From positions 3,658,001 through 3,722,000 of the forward strand of contig OY764869.1 of the NCBI GenBank assembly GCA_963668585.1: 64,000 bases of DNA, written 5' to 3'. Both the position numbers and the translations under genes were made by a program. Numbering within the stretch: position 1 is the first letter of the stretch; every line of letters begins with the position of its first letter. Positions 16,313 through 26,047 of this stretch are shown here, in pieces. The notes under the pieces were generated by a model. It was not told where the DNA came from, did no database searches, and saw only the letters and a list, made by a program, of their open reading frames with translations. The DNA is from Bin87 sp963668585. GTDB lineage: Bacteria; Chloroflexota; Dehalococcoidia; Lucifugimonadales; UBA3495.

Positions 16313-19300
16313 GTGGACAGTCACGGATCAAAACCTTTAGCGGGGAAAATACTGCTTTGGTTCGGCCCCAGGCACAGCCAGAGTGGCCGGAGATTACCGG
16401 TGCTGGTGCTGGCGCTGTTGTTCGCGACATTGGCTGGGGTAGCTGCATGGTGGCTCGGGACGCAGCCGGCTGCAGCGCAAACCACACAGTCCGCATTGTC
16501 CGCGCTGTCGCTCACTGACATCACGCTGTCCCCCACCTTCGAGGCCGGAACCACCTACTACGTAGGTACGGCTGCCGCAGGCGCCACGCGAACCACAGTT
16601 TCAGCTGCCGTCGAATCAGGGACGACGGCAACAATCTCCCCGGCCGACGCTGACGACCAGGCCGACGGACACCAGGTGGACATCAGCCACGGCACTGAAA
16701 TCACCATCACCACCTCCGCTACAAATCAACTCGACACCACCTATTCGGTCGTCGTTTCGTTGGGCGCGGCGGCAGTGGAGTCCGTTGCAATCACCAGCGA
16801 CCCGGGGATCGACGCCACCTATGCCGTCAATGATGTGATCACGGTCGCCGCCACGTTTGACCGGCCGGTCTTCGTCGACGCCACCCATGCGACACCCTAC
16901 TTGACCATTACTGTAGAGAACAACGACCGCAATGCCACTTACTCCTCCATCGCCGCGAAGGACCGCATCCTCATCTTCTCCTATACCGTTGTCGCTGAGG
17001 ACGACGATCAGGATGGCATCTCCATCGACGCCAATTCGCTTTCCCTCAACGGCGGGACCATCAAGGACCAGACCACCGGTGAAAACGCTCAGGTCACCCA
17101 CGACGCCGTGGCCGTTCAGGCCGGCCACCTGGTGAACAAGATACCCAACATCGTCACTGGAGGCGTTGTCATCACCTCCGCTCCCCTCGCCACATCCGAC
17201 ACCTACGGAGCCGGAGAGACCGTCTCCTTCACCATCACCTTCGACTCCGTGGTGGTGGTGGACACTTCCGGGGGCGCCCCCGCCCTGAGAATGAGATTCT
17301 GGCATCCCGGCGGCAGAACCCAGGACAAGGACTCGACCTATGTCGGCGGGTCGGGCACCGATACCCTGGCCTTCGAGTACGTCGTGCAACCCAATGACAG
17401 GGACAGAACTGGACTCGCGGTCAGCGCCAACCAGTTGCGCCTACATGGCGGTACTATCAAGCATTACACGACCAACCGGGACGCCAACCTTAGGCACGCA
17501 GCACCAAGCATCGGCTCCGGCCATAAGGTGGACGGCAGCCTGGTTCCTCCGTCAGCCGCATTGTCCGCCCTCTCGCTGACCGGCGTCACGCTCTCTCCAG
17601 CTTTCGCAGCAGCGACAACCCAGTACGAAGGAACTGTGGCCGTCGGTACCACTCAAACCACCGTTTCAGCCACCGCAGAGGCGGGGACAACGGTGAGCAT
17701 CTCCCCGGCGGACGCCGATGATCTGGCCACCGGACACCAGGTGGATCTGGCCACCGGCGCCAACACGATCGCGGTTACCGCGTCCAGAAGCGACGCGCTC
17801 CCGCGTACCTACACCCTGATCGTGAATCGACTGTGGGCAGAAATCGGAAGCGTTGCCATCTCCAGCGACCCGGGTACCGACGCAACCTACGCTGTAGGAG
17901 ACAGCATCACCGTCGCGGTCACATTCAATAACTCCATCTCCGTGGACACTGTCGACGGCACCCCTTATTTGACCATCAGGTCGGGCAGCAAAAACCGGAA
18001 TGCCGGATACTCCTCCATCGACGCCACCAACCGCATCCTCACCTTCTCCTACACCGTCGTGGCCGAAGACAACGACCAGAGCGGTATCTCCATACAGTCC
18101 AACGCGCTGTCCCTGAACGGCGGATCAATCAAGGACATGGCCACCGAGCAGGATGCGGTCCTGGATCACGACGCCCTGGACGACCAGCCCCTCCACCGGG
18201 TCAACAAATTCCCCCGCATCGTCTCCGGCGGCGTTGTCATCACCTCCGCTCCCCTCGCCACATCCGACACCTACGGAGCCGGAGAGACCGTCTCCTTCAC
18301 CATCACCTTCGACTCCGTGGTGGTGGTGGACACTTCCGGGGGCGCCCCCGCCCTGAGAATGAGATTCTGGCATCCCGGCGGCAGAACCCAGGACAAGGAC
18401 TCGACCTATGTCGGCGGGTCGGGCACCGATACCCTGGCCTTCGAGTACGTCGTGCAACCCAATGACAGGGACAGAACTGGACTCGCGGTCAGCGCCAACC
18501 AGTTGCGCCTACATGGCGGTACTATCAAGCATTACACGACCAACCGGGACGCCAACCTTAGGCACGCAGCACCAAGCATCGGCTCCGGCCATAAGGTGGA
18601 CGGCAGCCTGGTTCCTCCGTCAGCCGCATTGTCCGCCCTCTCGCTGACCGGCGTCACGCTCTCTCCAGCTTTCGCAGCAGCGACAACCCAGTACGAAGGA
18701 ACTGTGGCCGTCGGTACCACTCAAACCACCGTTTCAGCCACCGCAGAGGCGGGGACAACGGTGAGCATCTCCCCGGCGGACGCCGATGATCTGGCCACCG
18801 GACACCAGGTGGATCTGGCCACCGGCGCCGTCGTAACCATCTCGGCCTCCGCCTCTGACAAGCTCGCCACCACGTACACGGTCGCCTTGTCATTCCTGCC
18901 AGCCGCGGTGCAGTCCGTTGCCATATCCAGCGACCCGGGAACCGACGCCACCTACGCCGAGAGTGATGTGATAACGGTCACCGCCACGTTTGACAAGCCG
19001 GCGTCCGTGGACACCATCGGTGGCACTCCCACCATCATCATCAACGTGGGCAACAACGGTCGGGATATTGACTACACGTCGATAGACTCCACCAACCGCA
19101 TCCTGACCTTTTCCTACACCGTGGTGGCCGGGGACAGTGACCAGGATGGGGTCTCCATCAACGCAGACTCAATATCACTGGGCGGCGGGACCATCAAGGA
19201 CCAGGTCACCGACGAAAACGCGGACATCACCCACGATGCTCTCGCCGACCAGTCCGGCCACCTGGTGAACAAGATACCCACCATCGTTTCCGGTGGCGTT

Positions 19301-22300
19301 GCCATCACCTCTACACCACACGCCACGTCCGACACCTACGGTTTTGAGGAGACCATCTCCGTCGTCGTCACCTTCGACTCCAACGTGGTGGTGGACACCA
19401 CGGACGGGACGCCAACCGTGACCATGGAATTCTCGAAAGACGGCGTCGCAGCGGGTACCAGGAACCTTTCGTACGCCAGCGGCACCGGCACCACCACCCT
19501 GGTGTTCGAGTACGTCGTACGGGCCAACGACATCGACGACGACGGCCTCGCCATGGACGCCGATCAACTGACTCTCAACGGCGGCACGATCAAGCATTCA
19601 ACTACTGGCAAGGATGCAAACCTGGACCACGCCAGGCCCGAAACGGATGGCGTTTTCTCCGACCATAAGATCGACGGCGCCCAGGGCGCTCCGGGTGCCA
19701 AACTGTCCACGATGTCGCTCACTGACATCACGCTGTCCCCCACCTTCGAGGCCGGAACCACCGACTACGTAGGTACGGCTGCCGCAGGCACCACGCGAAC
19801 CACAGTTTCAGCTGCCGTCGAATCAGGGACGACGGCAACAATCTCCCCGGCCGACGCTGACGACCAGACCGACGAACACCAGGTGGACATCAGCCACGGC
19901 GTTGAAATCACCATCGCCGCCTCCGCCACAAATCAACTCGACACCACCTATTCGGTCGTCGTTTCATTGGGCGCGGCGGCAGTGCAGTCCGTCGCCATCT
20001 CCAGCGACCCGGGTACCGATGCAACCTATGCTCAAGGGGATGTGGTCACGGTTGCCGCCACCTTCGACCACCCAGCGTCCGTCGAAACCGCAGGGGGCAC
20101 TCCCTACATCCAAATCTCGGTGGGAGGCAACGACCGGAACGCTGATTACACCTCCATCGACGCTACGAACCGCATCCTTACCTTCGCCTACACAGTGGTG
20201 GCAGGGGACAGCGACCAGGACGGCGTCTCCATCGGCGCCAACGCGGTGTCGCTGAACGGCGGGACCATAAAGGACCAGGCCACCGGTGAAAACGCTCAGA
20301 TCACCCATAACGCGGTGGCCGACCAGTCAAGCCACCTGGTGAACAAGATCCCCAACATCGTTCCGGGTGGCGTGGAGGTGATGTCAACGCCACAAGCCAC
20401 ATCCAACACCTATGGTTTTGAAGAGACCGTCTCCGTGGCCGTGACCTTTGACTCCAAGGTGGTGGTGGACACCACGAACGGGACGCCAACCGTGACCATG
20501 GCATTCTCGCAAGGCGGGGTCGGAGCGGGTAGCAGGAACCTTTCGTACACCAGCGGCACCGGCACCGCCACTCTGGTGTTTGAGTACGTCGTACGGATAG
20601 AAGACGCCGACGACGATGGCCTCGTCATTATCGCCAACAAACTGGCCCTCAAAGGTGGCGACATAGAGCACTCGACGACCGGACAGGATGCGAACCTGGA
20701 CCACGCCACGCCCGGATCGGATGGCGTTTTCTCCGACCACAAGATCGACGGCACCCTGGGCGCTCCGCGTGCCACACTGTCCACGCTGTCGCTCACCGAC
20801 ATCACGCTGTCTCCTGCCTTCGAGGCCGGAACCACGTCCTACATCGGCACGGCTACCCCGGGTACCGCGCTAACCACCGTTTCGGCCAGCGCCGAGACAG
20901 GAACAACGGTGAGAATATCCCCCGCCGACGCCCAGGACGGCACCGCTGGACACCAGCAGGACATCCGCCACGGCACCAGGATCACCATCAGCGCGTCCGC
21001 CGCGGGCCATGTCACCAACGCATACACCGTGACCGTTTACTTCACCGCGGAAGTGCAGTCCGTCGCTTTCTCCAGTGACCCGGGCGCCGACGCAACCTAC
21101 GCCACCGGTGACGTTGTGTCGCTCGGCTTCAGGTTCGACAAGCCGGTGTCCGTGGACACCACCGGTGGGACTCCCTACGTGACCATCAGCGTGGGCAGCA
21201 ACGACCGCAATGCCGCTTACTCCTCCATCGACGCCAGCAACCGCATCCTCACCTTCTCCTACACCGCTGTCGCCGGGGACGACGATCAGGATGGCATCTC
21301 AATCGATGCCAACTCGCTTTCCCTCAACGGCGGTACCATCACCGACATCGGTAACAACCAGGCCGCGGTTCTGGGCCACAACGCCCTCGTCGATCAGGCC
21401 GGGCACCTGGTGAACAAGATCCCCAACATCGTCACCGGCGGCGTGGTGATCACCTCCACGCCCCTGGCTGCCGCGGAGACCTACGGGGCTGGTGAGGTCA
21501 TCTCATTCAGCGTGACCTTCGACTCCGTGGTGAACGTGGACACCACCGGAGGTACGCCAACCTTGAGGATGAGGTTGTGGCATCCGGGAATCCAGGGGAG
21601 GGACAGGGATATGGCCTACGCCAGCGGGTCCGGAACCGACACTTTGGTGTTTGAGTACGTGGTGCAGGGCGAGGATTTGGACAACACTGGAATTGTCGTG
21701 AGCAGGAATCAGATACGGCTCGAGGGAGGCACCATCAAGCACGCCTCCACCGGACGGAATGCCAATCTGAACCACGGCAAGCGCACTCCCTCCCGCCACA
21801 AGGTGGACGGGAGCATCCAGCTCGCTGCCCTTACCGCCCTGTCCCTGGACGATGGGGCCCTCTCGCCGGCCTTCATCACCGGTATCACCAGCTACACCGC
21901 AGCGGTGGGTCGCGGCATCACGCAAACCACTGTGACGGCGTCAGCAGCAACCGGGACCACAGTCAGTATTACCCCGGCGGACGCGTCCGTCGGCACCATC
22001 GGGCACCAGGTTGATCTGTCCAGGGGCGCCAATACCATCACGGTTACCGTTTCCAAGACGGGACTCATCACTCGGACCTACACCGTTACGGTGAACAGAC
22101 TGTGGGCGGAAATCGAAAACATAGCCATCACCAGCAACCCGGGCTGGGACGATACCTATACCACTGGCGACGAGATCGAAGTGTCCGTCACTTTCAACGG
22201 ACCGGTGTCTGTGGACACCACCAACGGCACGCCGCACGTGGTAGTTTTGGTGGGAAGTTATTATCGGCCCGCCGCCTTCGCATCGATAGATTCCACAAAC

Positions 22301-23620
22301 CGGGTGCTTACATTCACTTACACCGTGGAATCGTTCGACGGTTCTATCGGGGGCTTGGCACTCGAGGAAGACAGTTTGATGCTCAATGGAGGCGGTATCA
22401 AGCATTTGATCACCAACCAGGATGCGCTGATTTCCCACGGGGGCCTGGCCTCAAACCCTCGGCATCAGGTCAACAAGAAACCGAGGATTGTTCCCAGAGG
22501 CGTCAAAATCGCCTCAAATCCTGTCGCCGGCGAAGATACCTACTCCGTGGGAGAGATCATCAGGTTCAGGGTAACCTTCGATTCGCTGGTGGTGGTCAAC
22601 ACCGATAATGGCACGCCGAGTCTGCTGGTCAGTTTCGCTGATGATGACAACCCCGCTCGTAACGTTCGCTTTTATTACAGTGCCGGCTCCGGTTCCACGC
22701 GCCTCGATTTCGAGTACGAGGTCCGGTTGGAAGATCGGGATAGCAACGGCGTTTGGGTGGGAACCAATAAGCTCAGGCTCAACGGCGGGACCATTCGCCA
22801 CATGACCACCCATAGAGACGCTGTCCTGCAACATTCAAGCAACCCAAGATACTCACGGCACAAGGTGGATCCCACGGTAGCGCCCACCCTGCTCTTCAGT
22901 TGCGGATTGCGCGTGTTAGACAAAAACTCAGAGTTGGACCTTTGCATGCAAATGCCAACTCCAGTCCCTACCGACCAGGACGTGGTGTTTGAATGGCGCC
23001 GGAAGCCTTACTATGGGGTTCCTTTCAAGAACATCGGCACCGAGGATTTCGATGATTGGATAGAATTCGCTCGGGGAGGTCGACACACCAGCTGTGGCGC
23101 CACATGCATCCGGTTCACTTTGACCCTTAATTCCGGCCGTGGTGCCGGGACGACCTACCAGGCGCGCGCTCGGCAAGGGGAAACGATCCTGGCAACGTCG
23201 AGGAGATTGGAGGTCCACCACCCCAACCTGAGTGACGCGGAGCTGAACACGGAGCTCAGCGGCGTCTTCTATCCTCATGACTTCACTTCGTACCCAGGTG
23301 ACGTGGCAACGGGCATTTTCCGCACCGATCTGACCTTCACTGATCCAGTGGTGCGTGCCACGGCCGTAGAGCTTGTCGAAGGGCTGCAAGCTTCCGACTT
23401 CCACGTAAACAATGGGAGGGTTGCCAATATCGTCCCCGACCCCGGCGCAAGCTATGTGATAACGATTGTGCCAACCACCCTGGGGGACCCGGTCATCATC
23501 AGCCTGCCCCAGGGAACGGTCTTCGGCGTGGGACCAGCGTTCAACGCCGACGGCACGAACGCGTTCACTCGCCCCAACAATGCATCAAACATCCTGACGG
23601 TGCAAACCGCCATACCGTAA
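16313..23620 (+). CDS. Giant secreted multi-domain repeat protein, adhesin-like
   Basis: A 2435-residue protein starting at GTG 16313. Residues 27-50 are a hydrophobic signal segment followed by AAAQ, a plausible cleavage site. From residue 60 there are six tandem super-repeats of about 356 residues. Each has three beta-rich modules: A, a cadherin-like beta-sandwich (LSALSLTGVTLSPAF..., ending TYTVTVNR); B, starting VAISSDPGTDATYA with NRILTFSYTV; C, starting GVVITSAPLATSDTYG with FEYVVQ and GGTIKH. Starts of the A modules lie near 16496, 17560, 18628, 19702, 20774 and 21829. The last 245 residues differ: a two-cysteine-pair region and a bacterial Ig-like fold (GLQASDFHVNNGRV). No anchor motif is seen at the C-terminus. 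Role is inferred as surface or matrix attachment. Confidence 0.85.
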   Translation: MDSHGSKPLAGKILLWFGPRHSQSGRRLPVLVLALLFATLAGVAAWWLGTQPAAAQTTQSALSALSLTDITLSPTFEAGTTYYVGTAAAGATRTTVSAAVESGTTATISPADADDQADGHQVDISHGTEITITTSATNQLDTTYSVVVSLGAAAVESVAITSDPGIDATYAVNDVITVAATFDRPVFVDATHATPYLTITVENNDRNATYSSIAAKDRILIFSYTVVAEDDDQDGISIDANSLSLNGGTIKDQTTGENAQVTHDAVAVQAGHLVNKIPNIVTGGVVITSAPLATSDTYGAGETVSFTITFDSVVVVDTSGGAPALRMRFWHPGGRTQDKDSTYVGGSGTDTLAFEYVVQPNDRDRTGLAVSANQLRLHGGTIKHYTTNRDANLRHAAPSIGSGHKVDGSLVPPSAALSALSLTGVTLSPAFAAATTQYEGTVAVGTTQTTVSATAEAGTTVSISPADADDLATGHQVDLATGANTIAVTASRSDALPRTYTLIVNRLWAEIGSVAISSDPGTDATYAVGDSITVAVTFNNSISVDTVDGTPYLTIRSGSKNRNAGYSSIDATNRILTFSYTVVAEDNDQSGISIQSNALSLNGGSIKDMATEQDAVLDHDALDDQPLHRVNKFPRIVSGGVVITSAPLATSDTYGAGETVSFTITFDSVVVVDTSGGAPALRMRFWHPGGRTQDKDSTYVGGSGTDTLAFEYVVQPNDRDRTGLAVSANQLRLHGGTIKHYTTNRDANLRHAAPSIGSGHKVDGSLVPPSAALSALSLTGVTLSPAFAAATTQYEGTVAVGTTQTTVSATAEAGTTVSISPADADDLATGHQVDLATGAVVTISASASDKLATTYTVALSFLPAAVQSVAISSDPGTDATYAESDVITVTATFDKPASVDTIGGTPTIIINVGNNGRDIDYTSIDSTNRILTFSYTVVAGDSDQDGVSINADSISLGGGTIKDQVTDENADITHDALADQSGHLVNKIPTIVSGGVAITSTPHATSDTYGFEETISVVVTFDSNVVVDTTDGTPTVTMEFSKDGVAAGTRNLSYASGTGTTTLVFEYVVRANDIDDDGLAMDADQLTLNGGTIKHSTTGKDANLDHARPETDGVFSDHKIDGAQGAPGAKLSTMSLTDITLSPTFEAGTTDYVGTAAAGTTRTTVSAAVESGTTATISPADADDQTDEHQVDISHGVEITIAASATNQLDTTYSVVVSLGAAAVQSVAISSDPGTDATYAQGDVVTVAATFDHPASVETAGGTPYIQISVGGNDRNADYTSIDATNRILTFAYTVVAGDSDQDGVSIGANAVSLNGGTIKDQATGENAQITHNAVADQSSHLVNKIPNIVPGGVEVMSTPQATSNTYGFEETVSVAVTFDSKVVVDTTNGTPTVTMAFSQGGVGAGSRNLSYTSGTGTATLVFEYVVRIEDADDDGLVIIANKLALKGGDIEHSTTGQDANLDHATPGSDGVFSDHKIDGTLGAPRATLSTLSLTDITLSPAFEAGTTSYIGTATPGTALTTVSASAETGTTVRISPADAQDGTAGHQQDIRHGTRITISASAAGHVTNAYTVTVYFTAEVQSVAFSSDPGADATYATGDVVSLGFRFDKPVSVDTTGGTPYVTISVGSNDRNAAYSSIDASNRILTFSYTAVAGDDDQDGISIDANSLSLNGGTITDIGNNQAAVLGHNALVDQAGHLVNKIPNIVTGGVVITSTPLAAAETYGAGEVISFSVTFDSVVNVDTTGGTPTLRMRLWHPGIQGRDRDMAYASGSGTDTLVFEYVVQGEDLDNTGIVVSRNQIRLEGGTIKHASTGRNANLNHGKRTPSRHKVDGSIQLAALTALSLDDGALSPAFITGITSYTAAVGRGITQTTVTASAATGTTVSITPADASVGTIGHQVDLSRGANTITVTVSKTGLITRTYTVTVNRLWAEIENIAITSNPGWDDTYTTGDEIEVSVTFNGPVSVDTTNGTPHVVVLVGSYYRPAAFASIDSTNRVLTFTYTVESFDGSIGGLALEEDSLMLNGGGIKHLITNQDALISHGGLASNPRHQVNKKPRIVPRGVKIASNPVAGEDTYSVGEIIRFRVTFDSLVVVNTDNGTPSLLVSFADDDNPARNVRFYYSAGSGSTRLDFEYEVRLEDRDSNGVWVGTNKLRLNGGTIRHMTTHRDAVLQHSSNPRYSRHKVDPTVAPTLLFSCGLRVLDKNSELDLCMQMPTPVPTDQDVVFEWRRKPYYGVPFKNIGTEDFDDWIEFARGGRHTSCGATCIRFTLTLNSGRGAGTTYQARARQGETILATSRRLEVHHPNLSDAELNTELSGVFYPHDFTSYPGDVATGIFRTDLTFTDPVVRATAVELVEGLQASDFHVNNGRVANIVPDPGASYVITIVPTTLGDPVIISLPQGTVFGVGPAFNADGTNAFTRPNNASNILTVQTAIP
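17162..17761 (+). repeat. 600-bp exact internal repeat, copy 1
   Basis: Identical by eye, base for base, to 18230-18829 (offset 1068). It covers all of module C of super-repeat 1 and most of module A of super-repeat 2. The other units are diverged, so this pair is a recent duplication or gene conversion. Confidence 0.88.
18230..18829 (+). repeat. 600-bp exact internal repeat, copy 2
   Basis: Second copy of 17162-17761. The identity ends where GGCGCC is followed by GTCG here and AACA in copy 1. Confidence 0.88.
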
Positions 23621-23700
23621 TCAATGTCGTTCGACGCGCAGGAACCTGGCGGGATGCTGCCAACCGCAGGACGGGATTGCGACGTTCCAGACACTCGCCA

Positions 23701-23727
23701 AATGCGCCCGGATTGACCGGGCGCATT
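23701..23727 (+). terminator. Hairpin after the giant gene
   Basis: AATGCGCCCGG (23701-23711) and CCGGGCGCATT (23717-23727) form a perfect 11-bp stem with loop ATTGA, 80 bases past the stop. There is no T-run after it. Confidence 0.55.
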
Positions 23728-23809
23728 GCGATTTCGCGATCGCGGGGATTCCACCCCCGCGACCACCGGGCAGCCGGCGGACCTTCCGCCCAGTAGGTAG
23801 TTGGCCGGA

Positions 23810-24169
23810 TCACGGTGCGAACGGGTTTGCGAAAGCCATCGCGTCGATGGTGACTTTCCTGGTCTTCACATCGCCGTTGCCGGTGTGTGGTACGAAGTGA
23901 TATCGGTCCACCTCAGACGTCTTCGTCTGGTAGGTCACGGCAGTGGGCACGTTGTCCGGGTCAGTGGCATCGCAGCTCCACCTGTAGAACGTCTCCTGCG
24001 CGGTGGTCACCTCCATTGAATCCAGGGACCAGCTCAACCGAGTCTGATCGGTGTCGTCGATCACCACCCGGCGCTCTATCGGCTGTCCGTAGCTGTCCTC
24101 ATGGTACTTGCGACGCGCCGGGCCTTCGCAACTCCAGCTGCCGTCCGAATACTCGCAGCTCTCTTATAC
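23810..24169 (-). pseudogene. 3' fragment of an unknown gene
   Basis: The minus-strand frame is open from a TAA near 24170 to its stop at 23810 and reads like real coding sequence: SDGSWSCEGPARRKYHEDSY, VVIDDTDQTRLSW, then FYRWSCDATDPDN and KVTIDAMAF. The first possible start in frame is a GTG at 24067, giving 85 residues. No family is recognised. The upstream side meets the duplicated integrase fragment at 24232, so the 5' part was probably lost in that rearrangement. Confidence 0.45.
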
Positions 24170-24231
24170 ATTGGCCAACGCGGACATGCCCACCTCTCCG
24201 TTCGCCTGATGGTATGTCTTGTACACGTAAG

Positions 24232-24573
24232 GACAACAACCTGGTGTTCGCCGACGAGTTCGGGCAGTTCATCAATCCTATGAGCCTCACGCGCGCGGTG
24301 AATACGCTGGGGGAACGCGTCGGCCACCCGAACATGCGCAATCACGACCTCAGACACTTTCATATTTCCCAGTCCCTGGAGCTGGGCGTGCCCATCGCCG
24401 AAACATCCGCACGCGCCGGACATTCGGATCCATCCATCACCTGGCGGGTGTACGCCCATTTGCTGCCCGGCGCCGAGCCGGCGACACCGGGCGTCATCGA
24501 CGACGCCATGGCGGCTTTCCGGCTTGACGCGGGCTCACAAACGCCCGAAGATGACGGGCCACAGGACTGCTGA
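24232..24573 (+). pseudogene. Integrase C-terminal fragment (duplicate of 15043-15384)
   Basis: It encodes residues 281-393 of the integrase with few changes (Gly to Glu in SLELG, Glu to Gln at two places). It keeps the His-x-x-Arg, second His and Tyr but lacks the first catalytic Arg and Lys, so it cannot work alone. The similarity continues past the stop to 24717, including the paired TTTGTCGACC motif. It lies 170 bases from the right attachment repeat, where an integrase gene would be expected. Confidence 0.9.
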
Positions 24574-24629
24574 GGCTGCCTGGCTATTGAAACAACGCGC
24601 TTTTGGGTTATTGATACTGACCATCCAAT

Positions 24630-24650
24630 TTTGTCGACCGTTTGTCGACC
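24630..24650 (+). repeat. Paired TTTGTCGACC motif (copy 2)
   Basis: TTTGTCGACC at 24630-24639 and 24641-24650, in the same spacing as 15440-15460, about 93 bases before the right attachment repeat. Confidence 0.55.
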
Positions 24651-24742
24651 AAAGTCGCCAAAACGTCCCCGAGCGCACCTTCACCGACATCAGATTTGAG
24701 TAGGAAAACCGGTTGAATCAACAGTCCACGGGGTATATCAGA

Positions 24743-24768
24743 CGAGTCCCTCCCTCGGCACCAAATTC
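24743..24768 (+). repeat. Right attachment repeat (attR)
   Basis: A 26-base copy of the tRNA-Leu(UAA) 3' end at 9230-9255, here without the rest of the tRNA. It defines the right boundary of the island. Confidence 0.9.
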
Positions 24769-24783
24769 CCGATTTCCTACTTA

Positions 24784-25627
24784 GGGGGTGTCGTCAAAAC
24801 AATGTGAGGGTGATAGATTGGAGTGAGTTGGGAGAGTTTGGAGGGTGGGGAGTATGCGAGCAGGGCACCGGCGCCACGATATGACTGATGATGTTTGGGA
24901 GCGATTGCGGCCGCATCTGCCCGGGGGAGAGGGCAAGCAGGGCCGACCGGCCCATGACAACCGTCGGTTTATCGACGCCGTGTGCTGGATTTTGCGTACC
25001 GGAGCGCCCTGGCGGGATTTGCCGCCGGACTACGGAGACTGGAAGAACACTCACCGGCGGTTCTGCCGCTGGCGGGACCGTGGAGTGTGGTCCGGACTGC
25101 TGGAGGCGGTGATGGATGACCCTGATTTCGAATGGCTGATGATCGACGCCAGCTACATCAAGGCCCATCCCCATAGCGCTGGGGCCCGGGGCGGCAACCA
25201 GGCCATGGGCCGCACCAAAGGGGGCTGAACAGCAAGCTGCACCTGGCGGTGGACTCCCACGGGATGCCGGTCAGGCTGGCCGTTACCGAGGGCACGGCAG
25301 CCGACTCCTCCCAGGCATTGCCTCTGATCCAGGGGATCGAGGCCCAGTGCCTGCTGGCGGACAAAGCCTACGACACCAATGAAATCATAGCCACGGCCCG
25401 GGAATTGGGCATGGACCCAGTGATACCACCGAAGAGGAACCGGAGGGAGCAGCGGGACTATGACCCGGCGCTGTACCGGTTGAGACACCTGGTGGAGAAC
25501 GGTTTCCTGGAGTTCAAGCAGTGGCGCGGCGTGGCGACCCGTTATGCCAAGAGAGCCGCGTCTTACCTGGCCATCTGCCAACTCCGGGCAGTGATGGTCT
25601 GGAGCAAACTCTTTTGACGACACCCCC
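24784..25627 (+). mobile_element. IS5-family (IS427-type) element
   Basis: Perfect terminal repeats GGGGGTGTCGTCAAAA and TTTTGACGACACCCCC at the two ends, flanked by TA (24782-24783 and 25628-25629). Length 844 bp, as usual for this subgroup. It inserted 15 bases beyond the right attachment repeat. Confidence 0.92.
24854..25617 (+). CDS. IS5/IS427-type transposase, two frames joined by -1 shift
   Basis: The first frame (24854-25228) carries MTDDVWERLRPHLP and the first catalytic Asp in LMIDASYIKAHPH. The second (to 25617) carries Asp in LADKAYDTNEI and Glu in VENGFLEFKQWRG. They join at ACC AAA GGG GGC TGA (25214-25228), where a -1 slip on the A/G run gives TKGGLNSKLHLAVD, the sequence expected for the family. 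This is a typical programmed frameshift for IS427 members, so the element may be functional. Confidence 0.85.
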
Positions 25628-25644
25628 TAGAAACGGCTCCAAAT

Positions 25645-25682
25645 GGGGACGTTTTGGCTATTTTGTCGACCATTTGTCGACC
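25645..25682 (-). repeat. Paired GTCGAC motif (copy 3, inverted)
   Basis: GGGGACGTTTTGGC (25645-25658) is the reverse complement of 24657-24670, and two GTCGAC cores follow at 25665-25670 and 25676-25681 with the same pitch. It is therefore an inverted copy of the integrase-side repeat region on the far side of the IS element. Confidence 0.5.
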
Positions 25683-26047
25683 GACTGCACAAACACCAGC
25701 ACCAGCAGGCAGTAATGGACGCAGTTTCGCGTCCATACCACGCACGCAGGTGCCAAAACCCGGAACACTGTTTTCATCTTTGTTGACGACTACGGTGATT
25801 GGCCCAATCGGGTTTTCACGATGGCTATGCCTCCGTCCCAGTCCCTGACCGTTGTCCATGGTCCATGGCCTGTTTCGTCGGTGGGCTGCCCCACAGCAGT
25901 GGGGACAGGGGTGGTTGCACCGACAACCCGTTGAGTGCCGCGCATCCTGACGGTGAATGGGTTTCGCGGGCTGGCTCGCTAAAATCTAGCCGTGTCGGAG
26001 CACACGAGGCCAGATTTGGTCTTCGAGGTTGAGACCAACGGACGGAG
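25683..26047. other. Gap between island end and ugd remnant
   Basis: No gene recognised. A small dyad ATGGACGC/GCGTCCAT lies at 25715-25736. Confidence 0.35.

Larger units (their letters stand above)
9230..24768 (+). mobile_element. Decayed integrative element in tRNA-Leu(UAA)
   Basis: About 15.5 kb bounded by a 26-base direct repeat of the tRNA 3' end. It contains a tyrosine recombinase, an excisionase-like gene, a broken type I methyltransferase gene, two insertion sequences, the 7.3-kb gene of a giant secreted protein, and a second copy of the integrase 3' end directly beside the right repeat. No replication, conjugation or phage structural genes are recognisable, so it is best called a genomic island of integrase type. 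The intact integrase is not next to either boundary, which suggests two elements in tandem or an internal rearrangement. Confidence 0.8.

Noticed and set aside
16490..22880. CRISPR or satellite array
   Set aside because: The regularity is in-frame protein repeats of about 1.07 kb, not short repeats with unique spacers.
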